Shown one piece after another: positions 33,927 to 42,389 of a stretch of DNA of 64,000 nucleotides. The number at the start of each line of letters is the position of its first letter. The stretch's first letter is position 1. This DNA is from CAVWSM01 sp963798505 (GTDB lineage: Bacteria > Actinomycetota > Actinomycetes > Jiangellales > Jiangellaceae). The translations under genes and the position numbers were made by a program. The DNA lies in NCBI GenBank assembly GCA_963798505.1, contig CAWCTX010000016.1:132094-196093 (forward strand), written 5' to 3'. Below the pieces are notes generated by a model. It was not told the origin of the DNA. It did no database searches and was given only the letters and a program-made list of their open reading frames with translations.

Positions 33927-36164
33927 TCAGTGCAGCGCGGGCAGCTTCTGCATCCAACGCGGCAGGTACCAGTTGCGCTCACCGAGCAGCGCCATCGCCG
34001 ACGGCAGCAGGACCGCCCGGACGATCGTCGCGTCGATGAGGATCGCCGCGGCCAGCCCGACGCCCATCTGCTTGAAGTCCAGCGCCGACAGCGTCGCGAA
34101 GATGGAGAACACCGCAACCATGACGATCGCCGCACTTGTCACCGTGCCCGCCGACCTGGTGATTCCCTCGGCGACCGCCTCACGGGTCGACAACCCGGCC
34201 CGCCGCGCCTCGCGGATCCGGCTGACGACGAACACGTGGTAGTCCATTGACAGCCCGAACAGGATCACGAAGAGGAACAGCGGCAACCAGGTCAGGATCG
34301 CCCCGCTGGAGTGGAACCCGAGCAGATCCTCGGCCCACGTGCCTTGGAAGACCAGCGTCACGAGGCCGTACGCCGCGCCGACGGACAGCAGGTTGAGGAC
34401 AACCGCCGTCAGCGCGATCGTGAGCGAGCGGAACGCCAGGATCAGCACGACGATCGTCAGCGCCAGCACGAACCCGATGACCAGGGGCATCCGATCACGC
34501 AGCAGCTCCTTGAAGTCGGCGCGTCCACGCCGTGGCCCCGGTCACGCCGACGTCTGTGTCGGCGACCGTACCGAGCGTGCTCGGCACAAGGTCGCTGCGC
34601 AGCTCATCGAGCGACGCACGTGCCTCGTCGGACGAGTAGTCGTACGGCATCGGCACCTCGACCTCGGCCACGTCGCCGGCGACCGAGTACTCGGCCGCCA
34701 ACGGGTCGCTGACCGCGTAGTCCGCGCGACCACTGACCTCGTTGTTGAGCTGGGCGGTGGCGGCATCGACCGCGCCTCGGTCCAGGGGGCTGCCGTCCTC
34801 ACTCCAGATGACTACCTCGTGCACTTCACCCTCGGCGGGGAACAGCATCGATCATCCGCGCGTACGTCTGGATCGCCGGCTGGTTCTGGGGCAGGTCGTC
34901 GATGCCGGGGTCGCCGAGGCGCATTCCCAGTGCTGGCGCCGCCAACGCGAGGAGCAGCCCGGCACCCAGCGTGAACGCGATCGCCGGTCGAGCGAGCACC
35001 GGCCGCAGGATGGCCCGCCAGAACCGTGGGTTGCCGTCCCTCGACTGCAGGCGCCAGATCAGCGGGACGCGCGGCCGGTCGATCCAACGTCCGAGGATCG
35101 CGAGCAGCGCCGGGAGGACCGTAAGCGAGCCGATCATCGTCATGGCGACGACGAGAATTGACGCCACACCGACCGACACGAACGTCGCCTCGCCGGCGAA
35201 CAACATGCCGGCCATGGCCACCATGACGGTGAGCCCCGACACGACGACCGCCCGCCCCGACGTTGCGGCCGCGACCGAGATGGCGTCGTACGTCCCGCGA
35301 CCCTTGAGCCGCTCCTCCCGCTCGCGCCGGATGTAGAACAGCGAGTAGTCGACGCCGACCGCGAGGCCGATCAACAGGATGATCGAGGAGACGACATCCG
35401 TCGACGGGAAAGACGTGCGACGCGAGCATCGAGAGGCCCATGGCCGCCATGACTGCAGACAGCGCCAGCACAACTGGCACCGCAGCCGCGATGAGCGCTC
35501 CGAACGCCAGGACCAGGATCAGCAGTGTCACGGGCAGCGAGATGAGCTCGGCCCTCTGCAGATCGTCTTCGTAGATCTGGCTGATGGCGTCATTGAGCGA
35601 CGCGCCGCCGGCGTGGCCGAACACCAGATCGGGGTTGGCCGCTGCGGCGTCGTCGACAATCGCAGCGACGTCGGCCGCCGCCTCCTCGGCCTCGGCCGAT
35701 TCCTCGTCTGCCTCATCCGGGACGGCAAGCTCCGCCTGCATCAGGACCGCCGACCCGTCCTCTGACGTGATCGGCTCGCTGACGGACGCGACCGACGACG
35801 AAGCGGCCAACTCGTCGTGCAGCTGTTGCACGCCGGCGGACTGCGCGTCGACAGGTCCACCGTCGGACGCCTCGATGAGGATCGCCTCGGTCGGCACCTC
35901 GCCGGCCCACTCCGAGCGGTCCAACGCTTTCACGGCGGCCGCGGACTCGCCGACGGCGAAGTCGGCGTCGGTCGCCTCCTTGAGGCCGGCGGCGCTACCG
36001 CCGACGACCGCGGCGGCCACGACCGCGATCCAGATCAGGACGGCTGTCCAACGGTGGCGGGCGCTCCACCGGGCGATGCGGACGATCGGCCCCCGTGGCT
36101 CCTGCGGGGCCTCGGGAGGCGGCTCCTCATGGGGCGGAGCGGGTGCGTACGGCGTGGTGGTCAC
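33927..36164 (-). CDS. MMPL/RND-type membrane transporter (three frameshifts)
   Basis: Expected about 745 residues. Segments in order: a proline-rich N-terminus, then RWTAVLIWIAVVAAAVVGGS (helix 1), a large periplasmic loop, and LPVTLLILVLAFGALIAAAV. After a shift near 35420 it continues with SSIILLIGLAVGVDYSLFYI (the conserved GxxxDY motif) and EREERLKGRGTYDAISVAAA. After a shift near 34845 comes the second periplasmic loop (HEVVIWSEDGSPLDRGAVDA). After a shift near 34500 it ends with FVILFGLSMDYHVFVVSRIR and the C-terminal helices to LPALH. Two Gly-x-x-x-Asp-Tyr motifs, one per half, are the MMPL proton-relay hallmark. It probably exports lipids or hydrophobic molecules. Start: GTG 36164. 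Confidence 0.87.
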
Positions 36165-36200
36165 GGCAGCTTCTCCCTGCGTGATCGGCTGATGGTTGGC

Positions 36201-36233
36201 GGTCCCGGCCCTCGGACCCTCGAGGCCGGGACC
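36201..36233 (-). terminator. Hairpin terminator after the SpoU methyltransferase gene
   Basis: GGTCCCGGCC (36201-36210) pairs with GGCCGGGACC (36224-36233), extended by TCG/CGA with one bulged C. More GC-rich stem-forming sequence (CCGGA...TCCGG, about 36308-36332) lies between it and the methyltransferase stop. Both would be read at the end of the leftward four-gene operon. Confidence 0.5.
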
Positions 36234-36353
36234 ACTCCGTACGGTGCGTCTGTTTCACGCGTCCCGCCCATCAGGGACGCCCCCGAAACGGGGTGGGGAT
36301 ACCCCCCGGATTGCCCTGCGGGTAGTCCGGACCTTAGAAGCCGGGGATTCGGA

Positions 36354-37184
36354 TCAGCCTTCGCTCGCGCGGCGTTGCCGAGCCGCCTCGTAGAGCACGA
36401 CGGTCGCCGCTGCGGCGGCGTTGAGCGAGCTCGCGGACCCTCCGATCGGGATGCGGACGACCTCGTCGCAGGCCGCTCGCCAGCCGGCGCTCATGCCCGT
36501 GGTCTCGTTGCCGACGACCAGCAAGGTCGCGCGGGTGAGATCGCCTTCGTCGATGGTGTGTGTGCCCGACTCGTCTGTGCCCACGATGCGCAGGCCGGCG
36601 TCACGAGCCCAGCGCTCGACCTCCTGTGGGGAGCCAACGCGTACGACGGGAACGGCGAACAGCGAGCCGGTGCTCGCCCGCACCGACTTGGGGTCGTAGG
36701 GGTCGGCGGCATGCCCGGTGACCACGACACCCGCGGCGCCGAACGCGTCGCAGGCGCGAGTCAAGGTGCCGATGTTGCCCGGGCTCGTCGGCCGGTCGAA
36801 CACGACAACGATGGAGTCCGGCCCCGGCAGCCGGATCCGGTCCAGCCGATCGGGCGGCATCGCGACCACCGCCAGCAGCTCGGCCGGACGGTCGTCGTCC
36901 TTGTCGTCGAGCTCCTTCATCAACTCGGGCGTGAGCTCGACCCGCGTAGCGTCGGGACAGCCGTCGATCACCCGCTGCGCCCAGTCGGACAGCCGTGCGC
37001 CGCCCACGTGGAGCAACGCCCGGACCGGCCAGCCATGCTGCACCGCGAGGCTGATCGGGCGCACACCCTGGACAAGCATCGAGTGAGACCGTTGGCGCTT
37101 GGTGCGGTTGGTGCGCAGCGCCTGCCACTCCTGGAACGTGGCGTTGCGGGTGCTAACCCGCGCGGGTCGCACCGAGGGGCTCAT
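36354..37184 (-). CDS. SpoU/TrmH-family RNA 2'-O-methyltransferase
   Basis: 276 residues. An N-terminal substrate-binding segment (QGVRPISLAVQHGWPVRALL) is followed by the SPOUT knot domain: motif 1 DSIVVVFDRPTSPGNIGTLT with RACDAFGAAGV, motif 2 ATLLVVGNETTGMS, and motif 3 DEVVRIPIGGSASSLNAAAA. The asparagine in SPGNIG and the GNE...G and SLNAA blocks are the SAM and catalytic sites. It methylates rRNA or tRNA ribose; the target is unknown. ATG 37184 overlaps the upstream stop, and it is the last gene of a tightly packed leftward operon. Confidence 0.93.
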   Translation of the reverse strand: MSPSVRPARVSTRNATFQEWQALRTNRTKRQRSHSMLVQGVRPISLAVQHGWPVRALLHVGGARLSDWAQRVIDGCPDATRVELTPELMKELDDKDDDRPAELLAVVAMPPDRLDRIRLPGPDSIVVVFDRPTSPGNIGTLTRACDAFGAAGVVVTGHAADPYDPKSVRASTGSLFAVPVVRVGSPQEVERWARDAGLRIVGTDESGTHTIDEGDLTRATLLVVGNETTGMSAGWRAACDEVVRIPIGGSASSLNAAAAATVVLYEAARQRRASEG

Positions 37185-37612
37185 GTGGCCGAGCGCTCCG
37201 GCGGGGAGATAAGCTCGCCGGTGGCGAGGAACAGCAGCGCCTGGCCGTAGGCCTCTTCGGCCGTGTCGGCGGTGGTGACGACGTCGGACACGCCAACGTC
37301 GAGCCGTACGGCGTACGTGCTGGCAAGTCGCTCGAGCCCGCGGAACGCGCTGCCGAGCCGCTCCCGCAACTGCTCCTCAGAGGGCAGCCAGAGCGCCTCC
37401 TCGACCTCCACGCTGTCGAGGGCCCACTCGACCGTGCCGTTGAAGCCGATAACGCGACCCTCCGGGAATTCGTGCACGTCGACCGTCATGTTGCTGATGA
37501 CGAAGATGTCGTCGTCCATGTCGCGGTCGGGCATGACGAACCGGTCGCCGAGGGCCGGCTCCCAGCGCAGCCCCGCCGCGCGCAGCCGGCGGGCGAGCCC
37601 GATAGAGATCAT
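37181..37612 (-). CDS. Conserved 143-residue protein of unknown function (often labelled CpaE-like)
   Basis: MISIGLARRLRAAGLRWEPA, then MPDRDMDDDIFVISNMTVDV and FNGTVEWALDSVEVEEALWL: this block is well conserved in actinobacteria and is often named pilus assembly protein CpaE. It lacks a receiver or ParA-like ATPase domain, so that label is not supported. The acidic, hydrophobic-poor sequence suggests a small cytosolic protein. ATG 37612 shares one base with the MFS stop, and its own stop overlaps the methyltransferase ATG. Confidence 0.75.
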   Translation of the reverse strand: MISIGLARRLRAAGLRWEPALGDRFVMPDRDMDDDIFVISNMTVDVHEFPEGRVIGFNGTVEWALDSVEVEEALWLPSEEQLRERLGSAFRGLERLASTYAVRLDVGVSDVVTTADTAEEAYGQALLFLATGELISPPERSAT

Positions 37613-38808
37613 CAAGGCAATTGTGCCAACGCCTCCCGCCGGCGGGCGATCGCGGGCGCCAGCAGGGCGATGACCGCCCCGGCGGCGAGGCACCCTGCGA
37701 GGCACGCCGACCAGAGCACGGGTTCGCCGATCTCGAACAACCAGGTGCCGACCAGCGGAGCGATGAGCGCGGCGGCGCCGTAGGACGTGCCGAAGACGCC
37801 GATATAGCGGCCGCGCATCTGCACGGGGGCGATCTCTGCCACCAGCGCCGGCCCCACGGCGTTGAATGCGACTTCCCCGAGCGTCCACACGAGGACGGTC
37901 AGCGCGAACGCCGGAACGCTCGACGCGAACGCGGTCAGCCCGAAGCCCACGCCCATGAGCACCTGCGACACGACGAGCAGCTGCACGCCGGCGATCCGGT
38001 CGATGACGCGCACCACGAACACCTGCGCCACCACAACGACGACCGGGTTGACGGCGTAGATGATGCCGAACGCGGACGGGCCGAGACCAGCGGCCTCGAC
38101 GGCGAGTGGCAAGGTGATCAGCGATTGCAGGTAGACGATGCCACCGAGAAGCCCTGCGACCGACAGACCGACCAGAAGCCCGTCGCGCAACGCCAGCGAA
38201 TAGCCGGTGTCCGTCGACGGCTCCGGCTCGGGCCGTGTCTCTGGCACCTTGCGCGCGATCAGTGCGGCGAACGCGAGACAGGTGACGGCGTCGGCGACGA
38301 AAAGCAGCCAGAACGACCGCTCCGCCAGCCAGCCGCCCAACAGTCCGGCCACGGCGACGCCAAGGTTGATCGCCCAGTAGATCAGCGCGTAGGCCCGAGC
38401 CCGGTGCTCGGGTGCCACCATGTCCGCGACCATGGCCGAGACCGCGGGTCGGTAGATGTCGACGGCCATCCCGGACAGGAAAGCGGCGGCGCCGATGAGG
38501 GCCACGTCGCGCACGGCGGCGAGCAACAGATAGCTCGCGGCGGTGCCGAGCATGCCGAGCACGAGGGTGATGCGACGCCCGAACCGGTCGGCGAGGTAAC
38601 CGCCGAGCGGCTGCGAGGCCAGTGACCCCGCCCCCCAGCAGGCCAGGACCACCCCGACTGTGGTGGCCGTCAGGTCTCTGGGTCCGCTCAAGTAGAGCGC
38701 GAGGAACGGCGTGACCATCTGGCCGAGCCGGTTGACGAACGTGCCGGCCAGCAGGATCCAGAACGGCTTGGGCAGGCCCCGTGACGTTGCCTGCCACCAC
38801 GTGGTCAC
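37612..38808 (-). CDS. Major facilitator superfamily transporter
   Basis: 398 residues, twelve predicted spans. The motif A region is GGYLADRFGRRITLVLGMLG between helices 2 and 3. Other marks are FLSGMAVDIYRPAVSAMVAD, WAINLGVAVAGLLGGWLAER (motif C-like), and a second-half start at GLLVGLSVAGLLGGIVYLQS. It resembles MdtH/YfmO-type multidrug exporters. Start: GTG 38808, overlapping the stop of the HTH_42 gene (GTGA); an upstream in-frame ATG would overlap that gene and is rejected. The substrate is unknown. Confidence 0.9.
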   Translation of the reverse strand: MTTWWQATSRGLPKPFWILLAGTFVNRLGQMVTPFLALYLSGPRDLTATTVGVVLACWGAGSLASQPLGGYLADRFGRRITLVLGMLGTAASYLLLAAVRDVALIGAAAFLSGMAVDIYRPAVSAMVADMVAPEHRARAYALIYWAINLGVAVAGLLGGWLAERSFWLLFVADAVTCLAFAALIARKVPETRPEPEPSTDTGYSLALRDGLLVGLSVAGLLGGIVYLQSLITLPLAVEAAGLGPSAFGIIYAVNPVVVVVAQVFVVRVIDRIAGVQLLVVSQVLMGVGFGLTAFASSVPAFALTVLVWTLGEVAFNAVGPALVAEIAPVQMRGRYIGVFGTSYGAAALIAPLVGTWLFEIGEPVLWSACLAGCLAAGAVIALLAPAIARRREALAQLP

Positions 38809-39368
38809 AGCTCGGCCACCGGACCGGCCGAGACGTCGCGGAACTGCGCGAGCAGCTCGTGTTGCTCGGCGATCGCCTGGCGCGTCGCCTTGCTCCAACG
38901 GGTCCAGCGGTCGAGCTCGAGCCCAAGAGCTCGCCCTTTGGCCCGCGGGCGCCGGGTGCCCGCCACCTCACCATTGACAAAGATGGCGCCCGGGCGGCCC
39001 AGCGTCTGCGTCGGCCACAGCGCTTTGTGCCGCGACTTGTCCGGCACCATCAGCAGTCGGTCGCGAGCGTCGGCGTCGGAATACGGCCGCAGCGCGACCT
39101 CGATGTCGGGCAGGTCCGCGCGGCGATAGACGTGCGGAGCGCCGCGCAGCGTCCACGCCATCGCCAGCTCTTGGGGCCATGCCCCCGATTGGGTCGGGAC
39201 GCCGCGGACGGCGAGCGCCAACAGCGCACCGTCGGGGCCGGTGTTCTGCACCCCCAGGTCGAGGATGGACGCATCGGTAACCGTCCGGTGCGGGTCAATT
39301 CCCCGGTCGAGTTGCTGGACACGCACGCGATAACGCAGAACTTGAGCCCGAGTGAGGCGTGTCGTCAT
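38805..39368 (-). CDS. HTH_42 (AlkX/AlkZ-like winged-helix) protein, apparently internally shortened
   Basis: 187 residues. LTRAQVLRYRVRVQQLDRG, LDLGVQNTGPDGALLALAVR and AMAWTLRGAPHVYRRADLPD match the N-terminal part of the winged-helix DNA-glycosylase-like family (PF06224). GRPGAIFVNGEVAGTRRPRA and the final helix match its C-terminus. Family members are typically 350-380 residues, so a middle portion of roughly 180 residues appears missing, after DKSRHKALWPTQTL. This could be a real short form or a collapsed assembly. The AlkZ QxQ-type catalytic site is present at the start as VQQLD. Start: ATG 39368. It is the first gene of the leftward operon. Confidence 0.7.
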   Translation of the reverse strand: MTTRLTRAQVLRYRVRVQQLDRGIDPHRTVTDASILDLGVQNTGPDGALLALAVRGVPTQSGAWPQELAMAWTLRGAPHVYRRADLPDIEVALRPYSDADARDRLLMVPDKSRHKALWPTQTLGRPGAIFVNGEVAGTRRPRAKGRALGLELDRWTRWSKATRQAIAEQHELLAQFRDVSAGPVAEL

Positions 39369-39430
39369 ACGGTGACCTCCACATCACCACGGTTGCACCA
39401 AGCACCGACATCAGGCGTAGGAAGGGTGTC

Positions 39431-40960
39431 ATGGGCGACTACGTCGAGCTCGAGCACAAGCTGAGCGTTGCCGTCGGCTGGTCACTGCCGGATCTCAGCG
39501 TCGTGCCCGGGGTCGCGCGAGTCGAGCGGGCAGCGCCGTTCGAACTCGATGCCGTCTACCTCGACACGAACGACCTGCGCCTCGCCATCCGTGGCGTGAC
39601 GTTGCGACGGCGCGCGGGCGGCGACGACGAGGGCTGGCACCTCAAGCTGCCCGCCCCAGGCGGCGCGCGCACCGAAGTCCGCGCACCACTGGGCGACGGC
39701 ATTGTCGACTCGCCGCCGGCTGAGCTGGCCGCGCTGGTGGTCGGGCTCGCCCGCGACGCCCCCCTAGCGCCGGCCGGTCGCATTAGGACGACCCGCACGG
39801 CAACCACGTTGTACGGGGCGGACGACGCGGCGCTGGTCGAGATCGCCGACGACGAGGTGGTAGGGCAGGCACTGGGCGGCGATGCCCCAGAGGAACGCTG
39901 GCGCGAGGTGGAGGTGGAAGCCCTCACCGACGACGAGTCGGTGCTTCAGTCCACGGTCGAGGTCCTCCTCGATGCCGGCGCCCGCCCGGCCGATTCGTCC
40001 TCCAAGCTCGCCCGCGTGCTCGGGGCCGACCTTCTCGCCCGGCACGCACTCGACCTGACGGTGCCTATCGACCCGACGGCGGGCGAGGTCGCGACCGCCT
40101 ACCTGCGCGAGCACGTGGCCGCTCTCAACAGCTGGGACCCGGAGGTGCGGCGGGACACGTACGACTCGGTGCACAAAGCCCGCGTCGCCGCACGGCGGCT
40201 GCGCAGCGCTCTGCGCATCTATCGCCCGCTGCTAGACCGGGAGGTCACCGACCCGGTCCGTGACGAGCTGCAATGGCTGGGCACTGTGCTCGGCGCCGCG
40301 CGCGACCTCGAGGTGACCCGTGACCGACTGCTCGGCGAGCTCGATGCGCAGCCGCCCGAGCTCGTCGCCGGGCCGATCCGCGAGCGCATCATCGCCGAGC
40401 TGGGCGGTGGCTACGCCGATGCGCACCGCGCCGCGGTCACGGAGATGAGCGGCGAGCGCTACTTCGCGCTGCTCACCACGCTCGATGAGCTGGTCGGGGA
40501 CCCGCCACTCACCGAGCTCGCGCAGGAGCCTGCAGTGTCTGTGCTTCCGGGGCTGGTCCGCAAGGCCTGGCGGCGGCTGCGAAGGCTTGCCGATGCGGCC
40601 GAGCAGGAGACCGACCCGCAGCGCCACGACCTCGCCCTGCACGAGGTGCGCAAAGGAGCCAAGATGGCGCGCTACGCGGGCGAGTCGGTGCAGGCGGTCT
40701 TTGGCGACGATGCCGCGACTTTCGCCGCCGCCATGGAGTCGGTGCAGGAGGTGCTCGGCACCCACCAGGACGGCGTCGTTACACGGGGCAAGCTCCGCGA
40801 GATGGGGATGCGTGCCCATGGCGCCGGAGAGAACGCCTTCAGCTACGGGTTGCTCGCCGGGCTAGAGGAGGCAGCGGCCGAGCAGGCGATGGCGGCCTAC
40901 GCAGACACGTGGCGGCGTGCGAGTCGCAAGCGGCTGCGCGTCTGGCTGCAGCAGGCCTAA
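39431..40960 (+). CDS. CYTH-CHAD domain protein
   Basis: 509 residues. Residues ~1-200 form a CYTH triphosphate-tunnel domain: VELEHKLSV (variant of the ExExK motif), LDAVYLDTNDLRLAIRGVTL, LRRRAGGDDEGWHLKLPAPG, ERWREVEVEALTD. Residues ~215-500 form a CHAD domain with the His/Arg-rich helices SVHKARVAARRLRSALRIYR and LALHEVRKGAKMARYAGESV, which bind polyphosphate. It probably acts in polyphosphate or triphosphate metabolism. Start: ATG 39431, with AGGAAGG upstream. It ends overlapping the convergent 426-residue membrane protein by 4 nt. Confidence 0.93.
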   Translation: MGDYVELEHKLSVAVGWSLPDLSVVPGVARVERAAPFELDAVYLDTNDLRLAIRGVTLRRRAGGDDEGWHLKLPAPGGARTEVRAPLGDGIVDSPPAELAALVVGLARDAPLAPAGRIRTTRTATTLYGADDAALVEIADDEVVGQALGGDAPEERWREVEVEALTDDESVLQSTVEVLLDAGARPADSSSKLARVLGADLLARHALDLTVPIDPTAGEVATAYLREHVAALNSWDPEVRRDTYDSVHKARVAARRLRSALRIYRPLLDREVTDPVRDELQWLGTVLGAARDLEVTRDRLLGELDAQPPELVAGPIRERIIAELGGGYADAHRAAVTEMSGERYFALLTTLDELVGDPPLTELAQEPAVSVLPGLVRKAWRRLRRLADAAEQETDPQRHDLALHEVRKGAKMARYAGESVQAVFGDDAATFAAAMESVQEVLGTHQDGVVTRGKLREMGMRAHGAGENAFSYGLLAGLEEAAAEQAMAAYADTWRRASRKRLRVWLQQA

Positions 40961-42237
40961 CGGCGCCGCATCGTGTAGCGCAGCACCAGGAACGGAAACC
41001 CGAACACCCAGAAGGCGTGGTCGGCACGCAGCTCGTCGTCAATGACGTAGACGTCGAGTTCCTCGGCAAACCCGTGCACCGCAAGGGTCGTGAGATCACT
41101 CGTGGAGCGGTCGACGTAGGTCAGGTAGTGGCCGGGATGACCAAGAGTGCTGCGGCTGGTGAGCCGCAGCCCGCCGTCCGGCCTCGACTGCGGCAGCAAC
41201 GTCGCCGTAAAGCTGCCCTCCGGCACCGGGAAGCCGACGCTGACGTAGCCGCGCCCGTCGTGCTCGTAGGTGGTGTAGATCCCGACATAGATCGGCTCGT
41301 CGGTGTCGGCGTACGACCTGATCCAACCGCGCACCACGGTGCCCGGGTCTGCGAGGGAGATCGTGTCGATGCGACCGCGAACACCGCGCTGCGCCTCCCG
41401 CTGGTTGGCGGGGACGTTGGCCTGGCCGAGCGGTCGTGCGACGACGGAGCGATAGAGCAGATAGCCAGGCCGCACCCAGGTGCGCCACTCGGGCACGATG
41501 TCGAGCGTGAACCGAGTCGTGTGCTCGTAGAACTCGCGCACGAGGGGGTGCACCGCAGCCGGGTCCAGGTCCGGCCCAGCGAGCTCGTCGAGTGACCCGA
41601 TGATGCCCACGTCTGCAGCTTCCTTGGCGTACGCACCGCCGAGGACCTCGGCCAGATCGCGTACGTAGTCGGTGCCGACCCGGCTCGTCTGCGCGACGTA
41701 CGGCACGACGAACGGCAGCTGGTCGGCCGGCACCTGCTCGGCCAGCAGGCTCACCTGGGCATCGCGGAAGACCGCCGCCGAAGTGAGTCGGTAGGTGGTC
41801 ATGGTCGCGGCGGCAACGGCGGCCCCATCGGGTGCCCACGGCAGTCGCGCCGCTGCCAGCCCAACGGCCGCGCCGAGCGCCGGTCCCATGATCACCTTCT
41901 GCGGGCGCACGCCGAGCAGCCCGCCGATCGTTCCCGTCGCCGTGCCGACCGCCACAGGCCCGGCACCCGCCGCTCGCTCGGCGGCCAGCCCGAGAGGCGC
42001 CACGAGCGCCGCGCTGGTGGCGATGCGCTGCCACAAGGCCGGGATCTCGTGGGGTCGCTGGCGAGCCCGGGCCACCGACTCCGAGACCGCGAGGCCGGCG
42101 CCGCCGATGACGACCCCCAGAGCCGTGGCACGCCGACCGCGACCGGCCGCCAGCGACGCACCGGCGACCGCCCCGATCACGGCCGCGGACACGACGGCGT
42201 CGCGGCGACTCCGAGGCGGTCGCTGCTCGTGGGTCAC
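40957..42237 (-). CDS. Uncharacterised membrane protein, 426 residues
   Basis: I do not recognise a named family. The N-terminal ~150 residues hold several short hydrophobic helices (AVIGAVAGASLAAGRGRRAT, GVVIGGAGLAVSESVARARQ, VGTATGTIGGLLGVRPQKVI). The C-terminal ~250 residues are soluble, with WVRPGYLLYRSVVARPLGQA, VRGRIDTISLADPGTVVRGW and VSVGFPVPEGSFTATLLPQS. This resembles conserved actinobacterial proteins of unknown function. The last residues are strongly basic (RYTMRRR). Start: GTG 42237; a longer frame to 42357 is less likely. It converges with CYTH-CHAD and is divergent from the ABC-F gene. Confidence 0.72.
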   Translation of the reverse strand: MTHEQRPPRSRRDAVVSAAVIGAVAGASLAAGRGRRATALGVVIGGAGLAVSESVARARQRPHEIPALWQRIATSAALVAPLGLAAERAAGAGPVAVGTATGTIGGLLGVRPQKVIMGPALGAAVGLAAARLPWAPDGAAVAAATMTTYRLTSAAVFRDAQVSLLAEQVPADQLPFVVPYVAQTSRVGTDYVRDLAEVLGGAYAKEAADVGIIGSLDELAGPDLDPAAVHPLVREFYEHTTRFTLDIVPEWRTWVRPGYLLYRSVVARPLGQANVPANQREAQRGVRGRIDTISLADPGTVVRGWIRSYADTDEPIYVGIYTTYEHDGRGYVSVGFPVPEGSFTATLLPQSRPDGGLRLTSRSTLGHPGHYLTYVDRSTSDLTTLAVHGFAEELDVYVIDDELRADHAFWVFGFPFLVLRYTMRRR

Positions 42238-42389
42238 GAGTGGAGTATGTCGCGACGGGAAATCTGTTGGCGCCGACGCGCTCCGGGTCCGTACCGTCGT
42301 CATGGATCTGTTGACGTCGAAAGGACAGGGCTGTTGCTCAGCTGAGGCTCCACACACCCGCTTACGACTCTCGTCGACCCGGAGACCTC

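Noticed and set aside
37181..37612. Pilus assembly protein CpaE
   Set aside because: It is too short, with no receiver or ParA-type ATPase motif and no pilus genes nearby.
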